The notes beneath the pieces were generated by a model. It saw only the letters and a list, made by a program, of their open reading frames with translations. It did not search any database and was not told where the DNA came from. From contig JBBMOL010000047.1 in the NCBI GenBank assembly GCA_037954665.1, forward strand, positions 930,001 through 994,000: a stretch of DNA of 64,000 nucleotides, written 5' to 3'. Below are positions 42,938 through 52,555 of the stretch, piece by piece. This stretch comes from Laguncularia racemosa. Its lineage: Eukaryota; Streptophyta; Magnoliopsida; Myrtales; Combretaceae. Each line of letters opens with the position of its first letter. The first letter of the stretch is position 1. A program made the translations under genes and the position numbers.

Positions 42938-44152
42938 TGATAGGAATCAAAATCCGACAAGACCTATCATTAGGGAAAGAACTAAAGGATTTCGAATCTT
43001 GGCAATGAGGGCCTATTTTGAGCAAATCGACCCTGGAATTATTCGTTTACTAACCTCTTTTATCTTATTCATGTATTTTATATTCCAACAGGTACACTTA
43101 TCATATTTTATAGGGCGATGGACAAACTCACTTAGACTTAGCTTGTGGGTTATCCATGGACTAACCTGAACTGGTGATGAGCTAGGCCGATGAATCCTAT
43201 AGAAGACCGGCATCTTGAAGACCAATTTCTTTTATATATTTTTCATTTGCATGGACTATTTATGTTGTAATCATTTTGGAACACTTTTATTTTGATTGTA
43301 ATTTTCATTTAGGATCGGCCACCCTAAAAGTGGCATAGTTGTAAATTTGTGCATTTTCTAACCCTAAAGGGAGCAAGTATAAATACTTGCTTATAGTAGG
43401 GTTTGAGAAGGCCATTTTGCAGATTAGAAACAAACACTTAACATGTGGGAATTAGCGTTCATCCTAGTTTATTTTCTCTTATCAATTTCAATCCCATGAA
43501 TTGGAATTGTGGCGAGTGCAACAAGGAGAAATTGTGAGTCATATCAATTCTTTCTTTGTTGTTTTTCATTTCATCTCTAGTGAGTCATATCTAAGGTTGA
43601 TTTGGAAGTTTCTTGGTCAGATTTTTTATTGCATTTGTGATCAATTATCTTGTTTAAGGTTGAATACTTTAGTACTTGATCTTACCATTACATTAGTGGT
43701 GTGAATTTGTACTTGTGTTGGAAGAACATATATCACGTTTTGGTACTTTTCCTCTTCATCCATTTCACGTGAAATTCACTTGATCTTATTGTTGTTTAGT
43801 GAAATTAATCATTAGTGGATGTTGATTGCATCTTTGAACCATTGGATTTCATCAAATTTCCATTAGGGTTAACGTAAATTGCTAGTTCAATTGGACCGGT
43901 TTGATTGTGGCTTGAAGATTGTTTTCTTTGACTCATTTGATTGTGCTTGGACTTCGTTTTGAGCACATCATCTTTTGGTATCAAAGCAATATCTTATTTG
44001 GATTTAAGATTGAACACACCATTGTTGTTGAATTGGTTCAAAAGCATTGAGATTTGATGCTAATGTTCATGAGATTGAAGCTAGTTTGAATGACATTGTC
44101 TAAGTGTCTTTCAATCTTGGTTTTTGTGTTCTTAAACTTGGTTTTAGGTACA
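42938..44152 (+). repeat. Extended family A LTR (5' LTR of A4)
   Basis: TGATAGGAATC...TTTTAGGTACA, 1,215 bp. Telobox-like AACCCTAA (43360-43367), palindromic TATA box GCAAGTATAAATACTTGC (43373-43390), TAGGGTTT (43397-43404). A first LTR-end copy GAGCACATCA at 43961-43970 is followed by a decayed PBS at 43976-43987. The LTR now runs on to the second LTR-end copy at 44152. Confidence 0.82.
43976..43987 (+). promoter_or_regulatory. Fossil PBS inside the A4 5' LTR
   Basis: TGGTATCAAAGC, one mismatch to the tRNA-iMet PBS. It lies inside the repeat shared by both LTRs, so it no longer marks the LTR boundary. Confidence 0.8.
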
Positions 44153-44160
44153 TCATCTTT

Positions 44161-44172
44161 TGGTATCAGAGC
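44161..44172 (+). promoter_or_regulatory. Functional PBS of A4
   Basis: TGGTATCAGAGC, perfect, eight bases after the extended LTR end at 44152, followed by TTGAGGTTTAAG as in A1. Confidence 0.85.
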
Positions 44173-45688
44173 TTGAGGTTTAAGAGGAGGGATTTTTCAA
44201 TTGAATTTCAGAAATTTAGGGTTCATGAGTTTACATTTTGATTCCGAAATTGAACATGGAAAATTGAATTGTTTATGTTGTTATTTGAAGTGGCGTGATT
44301 ATCTTGCTTGGGGAGTTGAACTTGCTGCTTGTTGGAGTGAGTTTTGAGGTCTTGTTGAAGCTCCATTTGATTGATATTTTGGTATTAAAAAAAAAAAAAG
44401 AATAGTAGCACATCTTGTGATTCAAAAGTCATAACTTGAAGTTACCTCAATTGTGAAGAAGTAGAGTTGTATTTTTGCTTGGAGCGATTCAAGCATATAG
44501 GGGGCTTAGTGTATAATTTTCAGAAGTGAGTGTGTGGGTTAAGGAAGTTATTTGAATTTCAAAACACATATTAAGTGATAGAAGAAATTGTGTGTTCATT
44601 TGAATTTGAATGTGGCTCCTTACTATTTGTGGAATATTGCAATTAATGATCTCATTTTGAATTTGAATTTAAGCTGCCTTTTGTTTTGAATTGCGGTTTG
44701 AAACTTGTATAGAAGTGGAGAAATTCAAGTGTGGAAGAGTGTGTATGTGTGTGCTGCAACATGTATAAAAGGTATATGTGTGTGGAGTTGTGTTTTTGTA
44801 AAATTAGTGAAGGGTATTGATGTGTGGCGTTATGTATGTATGTTGATTGAAGGAATTGCAACGTGGTGTCTTTGAGCTTGCTGTGAGGAAGAGTAGTGTT
44901 TCTTTGTGATCATTTGTGATCACTTGGACAAAGTGGAAATTTTTTTTTAAAAAAAAAGAGCAAATGGAGAGTTGATGATTTTGGAATTGTAGTTTGAATT
45001 TTGAAAGCAAAGAAGAGTGAATGGAGTGTTGATGCTTTTGGAATTGTGGTTGTCTTTTACCATTTCCAGATTTGAAGAGTGTGGAGAAAAGGAAATTATT
45101 TCAAATTCAAACACCATTTTTAAGTTGAAAGAAGTTATTGTGTGATAGTTAAGTAAATGATTATTTGAATTTGAATTTGCTTCTTACTATTTGTAGAAGA
45201 GGTTGCATTTAAAGTGGAATTTGAATTTGTTGTTGCCTTGTTTATAAGTGGCGGTGTGAAGTGAGTTGTTGTGAGTGGCCAATTGGAGTTGTATTGTGAA
45301 GGAGTATTGCAACGTGAAGTAAGTTATGGTGAAGATAGTGCACCATAAGTAAATTGTTGATTGTGTGTATATGTGGCGGAGTGAATGTGTAAGTAAGGGA
45401 ATTTCCACTTGTGAAATTGTGCACTTGTGTGTAGTGTAAGGTGCTGCACATTGTGGTTATTTGAAGTGTGAAATCAAGGCAAGAAAAGGAAGGTTGGGTA
45501 GTGGAATTTAAAATTCAAACAAATCATTAAAGTCTAAGAGTAATTGAACTAGTTACTTAAACACTTGTTGTTGAATTTAATTCTATCTACTTAAAAGTAG
45601 TTGAGTGTACTTCATTTGTGGCTTAGTTATGTACTTGAACCTTGGAAGTGTGAAGATAATTATTGTATTATTGGATTTGAGCACAATC
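44173..45688 (+). other. Non-coding leader of A4
   Basis: 1.5 kb of G/T-rich DNA with many GTGTGG phrases, homologous to 2330-3405. No gag. A 68- to 90-codon frame here and there has no protein features. Confidence 0.6.
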
Positions 45689-45837
45689 ATGTCTAGTGAA
45701 ATGTTTCATTATGCTAATGTATTGTGCTGGACATTGACTACATTTACTATTAAGGATGACGAACAAAGGGAAAACTTGTTCCATACTTCTTGTAGGGTAC
45801 AAGGAAATTTATGTGTCTTTATAGTTGATGGTGGTAG

Positions 45838-45842
45838 TTGTA
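45838..45842 (+). repeat. Left target-site duplication of E (TTGTA)
   Basis: Repeated exactly at 49244-49248. Confidence 0.88.
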
Positions 45843-46617
45843 TGATAAGGAATAGGGTATGCTCTGACACCAAATGATACGAAATTGGTATGCTCTGATA
45901 CCAAATGTTACGAAATTGGTACGATTGCTCTGAAATCAAATGATACGAATTCCTTCACGTAGATCAAATCTAGCAATGGATTAATAATTTTAGGGTTTTT
46001 CTAGATTTTTGGTACTAACTAATAAAAACAAGGATATGGATAAAATTACCAATCTATAGATGCCAAGATTGATAAAATTAAACTAATTAACAATCAAATG
46101 ATAGAACGATAGAGACCACGTTCTATAAATCAATCACTAAGGTTAAAGAATTCCAATAATTCAATAATGTTGTTCGCCACAAATTCTATAGGAATCGAGA
46201 ATTTGATAAGAACAACTAGAATAAAGTGAAATCAATTCTCAATATTCATGAATCTCTAAAGAGGATTCACACACGCTCAAGTGTTTTTTCTTACAACCAA
46301 AAATAACATTTGTCCGAAAAAAACCCTAAAGACCGCTGTTTATATCATGCCTAAAAAAAAATTATGCGAGGCCATTCAAGGACGGCTCAAGGTTGGCCAA
46401 AGGCTGGTGGCTTAAATATATAAACTGGCACCAAAGGCCAGCGACCTTGAAGTTAACTTGGCCGGCCTTTATTCAAGGCCGGCTTAAGGCTGGCCAAACT
46501 TCGCCTTGGGTCCTCCCGATGCCTATGTCCTCCTTTTTTGGACCCTGTACTGCCACTTATAGCTCGGATTGACTTTGATTTCTTTGGTGCTCATATCTTA
46601 GCTCTTGGAATCGTATC
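45843..46617 (-). repeat. 3' LTR of E
   Basis: 775 bp. Minus-strand ends TGATACGATTCC...CCTATTCCTTATCA. It has GCCGGCC/AAGGCCGGC-type palindromes (46372-46500), TATATAAAC-like signal near 46340 and three PBS-like sites at its end (45861-45872, 45892-45903, 45927-45938, minus strand). Confidence 0.88.
45861..45938 (-). repeat. Three tandem fossil LTR-end/PBS junctions in the E U5
   Basis: Minus strand: TGATTTCAGAGC, TGGTATCAGAGC, TGGTGTCAGAGC, spaced 35 and 31 bp. Each is preceded by a CGTATCA- or CGTAACA-type end, the LTR end of family B. The 5' LTR has the same three at 48512-48589. The working PBS is a fourth copy at 48480-48491. Confidence 0.8.
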
Positions 46618-47345
46618 ATTCCCTCCATGTTGAAAAAGATTCGACCTCGAATTTATATCATCCATCTTGCTAGACCACATAAACAGACTCCTCTTTCCCT
46701 TAGGCTTCTTAAAGCAAATCAACCTTGTTTGTTGTACCTCAATTGGACTCATAGGAAGAAGCTTGTATACCTTGCCCTGTTGCTGAATGGTATACTCATT
46801 GGTGTATCCATCATACTTAGCTCTAAGGTCATACTGCCAAGGTCTTCCAAGGATCAAGTGTGTGGCTTCCATGGGAACTACATCACAAACAATCTCGTCA
46901 GTATAATCACCAATAATTAGTGGAACACGAACCTGTTTGTGTACATGAATAGCTCCCTGTGGACTCAACCAATGAAGTGCATAAGGTCTTGGATGCTGCT
47001 CCACTTGTAAACCCAACTTAGTAACCCAGCTTACTAAAGCAACATTAGTGCAACTGCCTGTGTCAACCACAATCAAACAAGTCTTCCCCTGCACTATGCC
47101 TTGGATATGAAATAAATTGGCTCTCTGATTAGGAACAACTTCATCCTGCTTAACCATCAGCAAGTCTCCCTGTACTAGATTCGCTATAATGTCTTCATCT
47201 TCCTCTTTTGGCTCAGTACTCTTATGTTCTTCTTCCTCACTCTCGACTTTGTCACCCTTTATGACCATAACCCTTTTATTAGGACATTGAGAAGCAATAT
47301 GGCCAAGTCCTAAACACTTAAAAACATTTTATATCCCTGCTCTTC
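46618..47345 (-). pseudogene. Zinc knuckle and protease of E
   Basis: Read on the minus strand: CFKCLGLGHIASQCPNKRV (CX2CX4HX4C), with an extra T in the CFKC codons near 47327 that shifts the frame against gag. Then an E-rich linker, RANLFHIQGIVQGKTC, the protease block LIVVDTGSCTNVALV (canonical DTG), PYALHWLSPQG, VRVPLIIGDY, LILGRPWQYDLRAKYDG, LLPMSPIEV, and the tail. The protease frame itself (47268-46591) is intact and enters the LTR by eight codons. Confidence 0.8.
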
Positions 47346-47464
47346 TTTTGTTGTGTTTGGTCAATAGCCTCACTAGTGACTGCCTTTCCTTTTTCCTTCC
47401 TTTCCTTCTCCCTCTCACCATCATCTAACTTATGGTGGTAATATGATTTCTGATCCCGCCTGCA

Positions 47465-48220
47465 CTAATGTCGTTCAACCTGACTGGCTAATTTAATCAC
47501 ATCCGCAAGAGTCTGATAATGCTGGAGTTCCACTACATTGGCAATGTCCATCTTCAACCCATTTATGAAACGAGCTATGGATTCATCTGATGATTCCTTA
47601 ATATCACACCTTGCCATTAGTGTTTCAAACTCCTTTACATAATCTTCTATGCTTTTCTTACCCTGCCTCAAGGATTACAACTCCATCAGCATCTCTTGTT
47701 TATAGTAATCTAGCACAAATCTGCGTCTCATCAATCTTTTCATCAAGGCCCATGAATGCACTTTCTCCTCATCTGCCCTATGTCTCTCAGTTTGTAGTTT
47801 ATCCCACCACGGACTAGCATATTCAGAAAATGCTAAAGACGCCATCTTAACCTTCACGCGCTCATCCCACTCATAACAGTCAAACACCTTCTCAACCCGT
47901 AGCACCCAGTCTAGGAATTCCTCTGGTTTACTACTACTGGTGAAAGGTGGAATTTTCAACTTTATGTTTTCAATCCCTTTACGCCTGTCATCATTATTTC
48001 CTCTCCTACTCCTTTCACTACCGACATCAGATTCACCACTAGAATGTCTCCTCCTAATTCCTGCACCACTATAGCTTCTTTTATCCCTAACCTCCAATCT
48101 CTCCATAATCAATATAATATTATCTTGGATTTGATTAAACTCTGCCCTAGTCACAACCTCACCCCCATTTTCAGCATCATTCCCATTGTTGTTGTTATTA
48201 ACACTTCCATGCGACGACAT
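47465..48220 (-). pseudogene. Gag of E
   Basis: It starts MSSHGSVNNNNNGNDAENGG at 48220. Capsid domain: IKLKIPPFTSSSKPEEFLDW, VFDCYEWDERVKVKMASLAF, WWDKL, RRRFVLDYYKQEMLMEL, stop TAA at 47672-47674 (CAA to TAA would explain it), then SLRQGKKSIEDYVKEFETL and FINGLKMDIANVVELQ. TAG follows at 47462-47464. It is similar in layout to family B gag. Two nonsense changes and the downstream frameshift disable this copy. Confidence 0.82.
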
Positions 48221-48479
48221 CTCTACCAATCTAAATTTCAGCAAAGATATTCACAAAAACCCTAATTCTCAATCACAACCCAAAACACCAATTCACAGCA
48301 ATACTTATCAAAATAAATTCCCAATTTTCAACCAACAGCAGTATTGAATTAAAACTACAATTGAGTTGAGATTCAATAGCCTTGCTGATTTGATTTAACC
48401 CACTCTAATTCCGAAATCAACCAACCTTCACTTTGATTTAACTCACGTCGATTAACCTTGCTTTGAATGAATCCTTTAG

Positions 48480-48491
48480 GCTCTGATACTA
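48480..48491 (-). promoter_or_regulatory. Primer-binding site of E
   Basis: The minus strand reads TAGTATCAGAGC, one transition from the tRNA-iMet PBS, directly inside the 5' LTR end (48494). Confidence 0.82.
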
Positions 48492-48493
48492 AA

Positions 48494-49243
48494 TGATAAG
48501 GAATAGGGTATGCTCTGACACCAAATGATACGAAATTGGTATTCTTTGATACCAAATGTTACGAAACTGGTACGATTGCTCTAAAATCAAATGATACGAA
48601 TTCCTTCACGTAGATCAAATCTAACAATGGATTAATAATTTTAGGGTTTTTCTGGATTTTTGGTACTAACGAATAAAAACAAGGATATGGATAAAATTAC
48701 CAATCTATAGATGCCAAGATTGATAAAATTAAACTAATTCGCAATCAAATCATAGAACGATAGAGACCACGTTCTATAAATCAATCACTAAGGTTAAAGA
48801 ATTCCAAGAATTCAATAATGTTGTTCGCCACAAATTCTATAGGAACCGAGAATTTGATAAGAACAACTAGAATAAAGTGAAATCAATTCTCAATATTCAA
48901 GAATCTCTAAAGAGGATTCACATACGCTCAAGTGTTTTTTCTTAAAACCAAAAATAACATTTGTTCGAAAAAAACCCTAAAGATCGCTGTTTATATCATG
49001 CCTAAAAAAAATTGTGTGGGGCCATTCAAGGTCGGCAGCCTATATATAGGCCGGCACCTAAGCCGGTGGCCTTGAAGTTAACTCGGCCGGCCTTTATTCA
49101 AAGCTGGCTTAAGGCTAGTCGAACTTCGCCTTAGGTCCTCCCGACACCTATGTCCTCCTTTTTTGGTCCTCGTACTGCCACTTATAGCTCGGATTGACTT
49201 TGATTTCTTTGGTTCTCGTATGTTAGCTCTTGGAATTGTATCA
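48494..49243 (-). repeat. 5' LTR of E
   Basis: 750 bp, the same ends as the 3' LTR; shorter mainly by a deletion in the palindrome array (49019-49120). Three fossil PBS sites are present at 48512-48589, the middle one more decayed than in the 3' LTR. Confidence 0.88.
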
Positions 49244-49248
49244 TTGTA
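49244..49248 (+). repeat. Right target-site duplication of E (TTGTA)
   Basis: Identical to 45838-45842. Confidence 0.88.
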
Positions 49249-49610
49249 CCAATGTGGTAGCATCATCATTAGTATCGAAACTAAAACTTGCTACTACTCC
49301 ACATCCCGAACCGTATACATTGCATTAGCTTAATGATCAGAAGAGTTTGCATGTGACCCAAAGAGCTAGGGTACCATTCAGTGTAGGGGATAAATACTTT
49401 GATGAGATTGAGTGTGATATTCTACCTATATGCACATCCTATATATTACTTGGCAAGCCTTGGTTATATGACCGGAGGGTCTTACATGATGGCTTTAGGA
49501 ATACTTATGTATTCTAGAAGGAGGGAAAATGAATTATTTTGAATCCAATGTCACCTTCAAAGGTTCAAAGGGTTCAGCAACAAATCAGTAGACCGTCAGG
49601 AGGCCATGAG

Positions 49611-49922
49611 CAATTGAACCAACCCTTAGAGCACAAAATTTGTCAGTCACAGATGTACCAACCTTCAGAGGATCCTAATGAACAGAGTCAGATGAGTAGA
49701 TCATTAGAGGAGGAAACTGTTCGAGGGTAGTTATGTTCACCTTTAGAGATACTAAAGGCTCATGATCAGTTGAGTAAACCATTGGAGGATTCTAAGTGTC
49801 AGAGTTAGATGAGCCCATCATCAGAGAGCCAAACTGTTCAGAGACAGTTATGTTCACCTTCAGAGGATTCAGAGGGCAATGAGCAGTTGGGCCAACCATT
49901 AGAAGACCATGAGGATCAGCGA
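49611..49922 (+). repeat. Perfect-register 39-bp (13-residue) repeat array of family A
   Basis: Eight units starting at 49611, 49650, 49689, 49728, 49767, 49806, 49845 and 49884, each exactly 39 bp. Consensus Q-(L/M)-x-x-P-(L/S)-E-(D/E)-x5, for example QMYQPSEDPNEQS and QLGQPLEDHEDQR. Two units begin with TAG where CAG is expected (49728, 49806). A shorter unit (QISRPSGGHE) precedes the array at about 49581. The array lies between protease and polyprotein tail, rich in Gln, Glu, Pro and Ser, likely disordered. It has no counterpart in the B pol linker, which is Lys/Glu-rich and not periodic. Confidence 0.88.
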
Positions 49923-50188
49923 CACATGGATGAGTTAAAAAAGGAGAAAACGGTTTCAGTGGAATGGGTTCATATAGGGGCAACTTTAGTGGATAATGGA
50001 GCATTATTTGTGTTACAAATGAGATACATCTTGGAAATGGAGGAGAGAAAACAATCACCCCCTATGGTATTTCAGACATTGGGATTTTATATAGATACTT
50101 CTTTAGATGGATTGCTAGGAGAAAACAGAGTCTCTACTGCATTTTATCTGCTAGATTTGAGGAAAAATCTTTTTGAGGCTCGAGGAGA
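49809..50188 (+). CDS. Family A repeat end and polyprotein tail
   Basis: An open frame through the last three repeat units, ELKKEKTVSVEWVHIGATLVDNGALFVLQMRYILEMEE, DTSLDGLLGENRVSTAF, LLDLRKNLFEARG, and into the LTR (NPTKPIIRERTKGF...). The part before the LTR is about 125 codons without a stop. The LTR-encoded part is basic and parallels the GPITRNRAKRF tail of family B. Unknown function. Confidence 0.6.
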
Positions 50189-51405
50189 TGATAGGAATCA
50201 AAATCCGACAAAACCTATCATTAGGGAAAGAACTAAAGGATTTCAAATCTTGGCGATGAGGGCCCATTTTGAGCAAATCGACCTTGGAATTATTCATTTA
50301 CTAACCTCTTTTATCTTATTCATGTATTTTATATTCCAACAGGCACACTTATCATATTTTATAGGGCGATGAACAAACTTACTCAGACTCAACTTGTGGG
50401 TTATCCATGAACCGACTAGAACCGATGATGAGCTGGGCCGATGAATCCTATAGAAGACCGGCATCTTGAAGACCAATTTCTTTTATATATTTTTCATTTG
50501 CATGGACTATTTATGTTGTAATCATTTTGAAACACTTTTATTTTGATTGTAATTTTCATTTAGGATCGGCCACCCTAAAAGTGGCATAATTGTAATTTTG
50601 TGCATTTTCTAACCCTAAAGGGAGCAAGTATAAATACTTGCTTATAATAGGGTTTGAGGAGGCCATTTTGCAGATTAGAAACAAAAACTTAATGTGTGGG
50701 AATTAGGGTTCATCCTAGTTCATTTTCTCTTATCAATTTCAATCCAAAAAATTGGAATTGTGGCGAGTGCAATAAGGGGAAATCGTGAGTCATATCAATT
50801 CTTTCTTTGTTGTTTTTTCATTTCATCTCTAGTGAGTCATATCTAGGGTTGATTTGGAAGTTTCTTGGTCAGATTGTTTTATTTCATTTGTGATCAATTA
50901 TCTTGTTTAAGGTTGATTACTTTAATACTTGATCTTACCATTACATTGGTGGCGTGAATTTGTACTTGTGTTGGAAGAACACATATCACGTTTTGGTACT
51001 TTTCCTCTTCATCCATTTCACATGAAATTCACTTGATCTTATTGTTTTTTAGTGAAATTGATCATTAGTAGATGTTGATTGCATCTTTGAACCATTGGAT
51101 TTCATCAAATTTTCATTAGGGTTCACATAAATTGCTAGTTCAGTTGGACCGGTTTGATTGTGGCTTGAGGATTGTTTTCTTTGATTCATTTGATTGTGCT
51201 TGGACTTGGTTTTGAGCACATCATCTTTTGGTGTCAGAGTAATATCTTATTTGGATTTAAGATTGAACACACCATTGTTGTCGAATTGGTTCAAAAGCAT
51301 TGAGATTTGACGCTAATGTTCATGAGATTGAAGCTAGTTTAAATGACATTGTCTAAGTGTCTTTCAATCTTGGTTTTTGTGTGCTTAAACTTGGTTTTAG
51401 GCACA
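50189..51405 (+). repeat. Extended family A LTR (3' LTR of A4)
   Basis: TGATAGGAATC...TTTTAGGCACA, 1,217 bp. It contains the first LTR end (51211-51223), a fossil PBS and about 180 bp beyond. That segment is about 95% identical to 43971-44152, which lies downstream of the same fossil PBS in the 5' LTR. Its presence in the 3' LTR shows that the LTR itself was extended. Confidence 0.85.
51229..51240 (+). promoter_or_regulatory. Fossil PBS inside the A4 3' LTR
   Basis: TGGTGTCAGAGT, two transitions from the PBS. It is not a boundary any more. Confidence 0.8.
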
Positions 51406-51585
51406 TTAGTTGCAGATGAGATATATCTTAAAAATGGAAGAGAGAAAGCAATCATCCCCTATGGTATTTCAGATATTGGGATTCTGTACTGATACTTCTT
51501 CAGATGGCTTGCTAAGAGGATACAAAGTCTCTATTGAGTTTCATCTATTAGATTTAAGGACAAATCCTTTTAAATTCTAAGGAGA
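51406..51585 (+). other. Fragment of another A internal region (A6 tail)
   Basis: It begins TTAGTTGCAGATGAGATATATC and continues with the polyprotein-tail homology to AAATTCTAAGGAGA before the LTR. Protease and repeats are missing. The first eight bases also follow the LTR at 53721. Confidence 0.65.
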
Positions 51586-51783
51586 TGATAGGAATCAAAA
51601 TCTTATGAGACCTATCATTAGGGCAAAAACTAAAGAGTTTCAAATCTTGGCGATGAGGGACTTTTTTGAATAACTTGACCCCAGAATTATTTATATACTA
51701 ACATCTTTCCTATTACTCATGTATTGTGTATTCCAACAGACGTACTTGTCGGGCTTTACACGGCGATCGACAAACTCACTATG

Positions 51784-52555
51784 TGATGAAAGCAATTATG
51801 GGAGTCAAGCTAGAAGGTGGAATGTGGATCCTCTTGAAGTGCCACCTGGACCGATCACAAGAACTTGAGCGAAACAATTAAAGGAAGCACTTAACAGGCT
51901 GATAAAGGATATCCAAGAAGCTTGAAAAGATTAGAGCAACCATGAGAATGAACTTGCATTTGTATAAGTCATTCAAGGAGATCAAAGCATAGGAGGTCAA
52001 AGCTGCCAGCCTTGACAACGCTGGCTTAAACGCTGCCAGCCTTGAACCGGCGTTGCAATTAGAGCGTGACAAAGGGACTACACCGTCCACTACGCCGTCG
52101 GCATATATACCCGACGTACATCCTACACCGGCTACTACGCCGTCGGCGTATATACCCGGCGTACATTTCCTGTTTGTTATTTTTCCGCAACTTTATTATG
52201 TTATGTCATTTTGGGCTTTTTCCTTACGAGCTGTAAACCCTATTAACCGCTGCTAGGGTTGGAAAAACACAAGATAGAACATACATACAACATTGAATAA
52301 CACAATTTGAGTGAATTCCTCTCTTGGTTCTCCAAAGAACTTCTCTTGAACTTATCCGATTTCTTCCGTAGCATTCAAACCCGACTTATTAATCGGTCTT
52401 TCATCCTGATTGTGGCGTCAACAGAATATACCAAGGTTCTTGCCTCACCTATAGGCAACGGGTCGCGGTTCCACTTTGATTGTTTTGGCATCTTGGGTTG
52501 CAATTCCAAACGTATTGGTATAGGGTTTTGTCATATGTAGGCGTGGTTCGTATCA
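51784..52555 (+). mobile_element. Solo LTR F (family B related)
   Basis: 772 bp, TGATGAAAGC...GGTTCGTATCA. Flanked by CTATG (51779-51783) and CTAAG (52556-52560), a 5-bp duplication with one mismatch, inside the A6 LTR. The start-proximal part retains the PLEVPPGPITR tail coding. GCCAGCC/CCGGCG palindromes at 51990-52055 and a 45-bp tandem pair at 52078-52167. The TATA box seen in B is lost. Confidence 0.85.
52078..52167 (+). repeat. 45-bp tandem pair in solo LTR F
   Basis: Two units (52078 and 52123) of CTACACCG...CTACGCCGTCGGC...TATATACCCG-CGTACAT. Each contains the palindrome-like GCCGTCGGC and a TATATA. They occupy the U3 place where other families carry palindrome arrays. Confidence 0.75.

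Larger units (their letters stand above)
45843..49243 (-). mobile_element. Element E: complete gag-PR LTR element without RT or IN
   Basis: 3,401 bp with TTGTA duplications. Minus order: 5' LTR 49243-48494, PBS 48491-48480, gag 48220-47465, zinc knuckle and protease to 46618, 3' LTR 46617-45843. Protease runs directly into a short tail (KMDDINSRSNLFQHGGN) and the LTR. RT, RNase H and integrase are absent. This fits the class called terminal-repeat elements with GAG (TR-GAG), here with protease too. Movement would need RT and integrase in trans. Confidence 0.9.
45689..49560 (+). pseudogene. Family A protease of A4, split by element E
   Basis: The N-part 45689-45842 (MSSEMFHYANV, RENLFHTSCRV, VDGGSC) is cut inside the active-site block. 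The C-part resumes at 49249 with TNVVASSLVSKLKL and runs to LNPMSPSK. The TTGTA duplicated at both sides is the target site of E. Further lesions in the C-part: TAG for Trp in the LHWLND block, and TAG and TGA near 49516-49530. Before the insertion the gene was probably like 41875-42372. Confidence 0.82.
42938..51405 (+). mobile_element. Family A element with extended LTRs (A4), carrying nested E
   Basis: LTRs at 42938-44152 and 50189-51405 (1,215 and 1,217 bp), PBS 44161-44172, leader, protease (split by E), repeats, tail, polypurine tract. Both LTRs include a fossil PBS and a further 180 bp, so the functional junction is the distal one. The left LTR also abuts an upstream A internal region, so the array is internal-LTR-internal-LTR, probably from recombination between copies. 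Right flank TTAGT. Confidence 0.82.
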
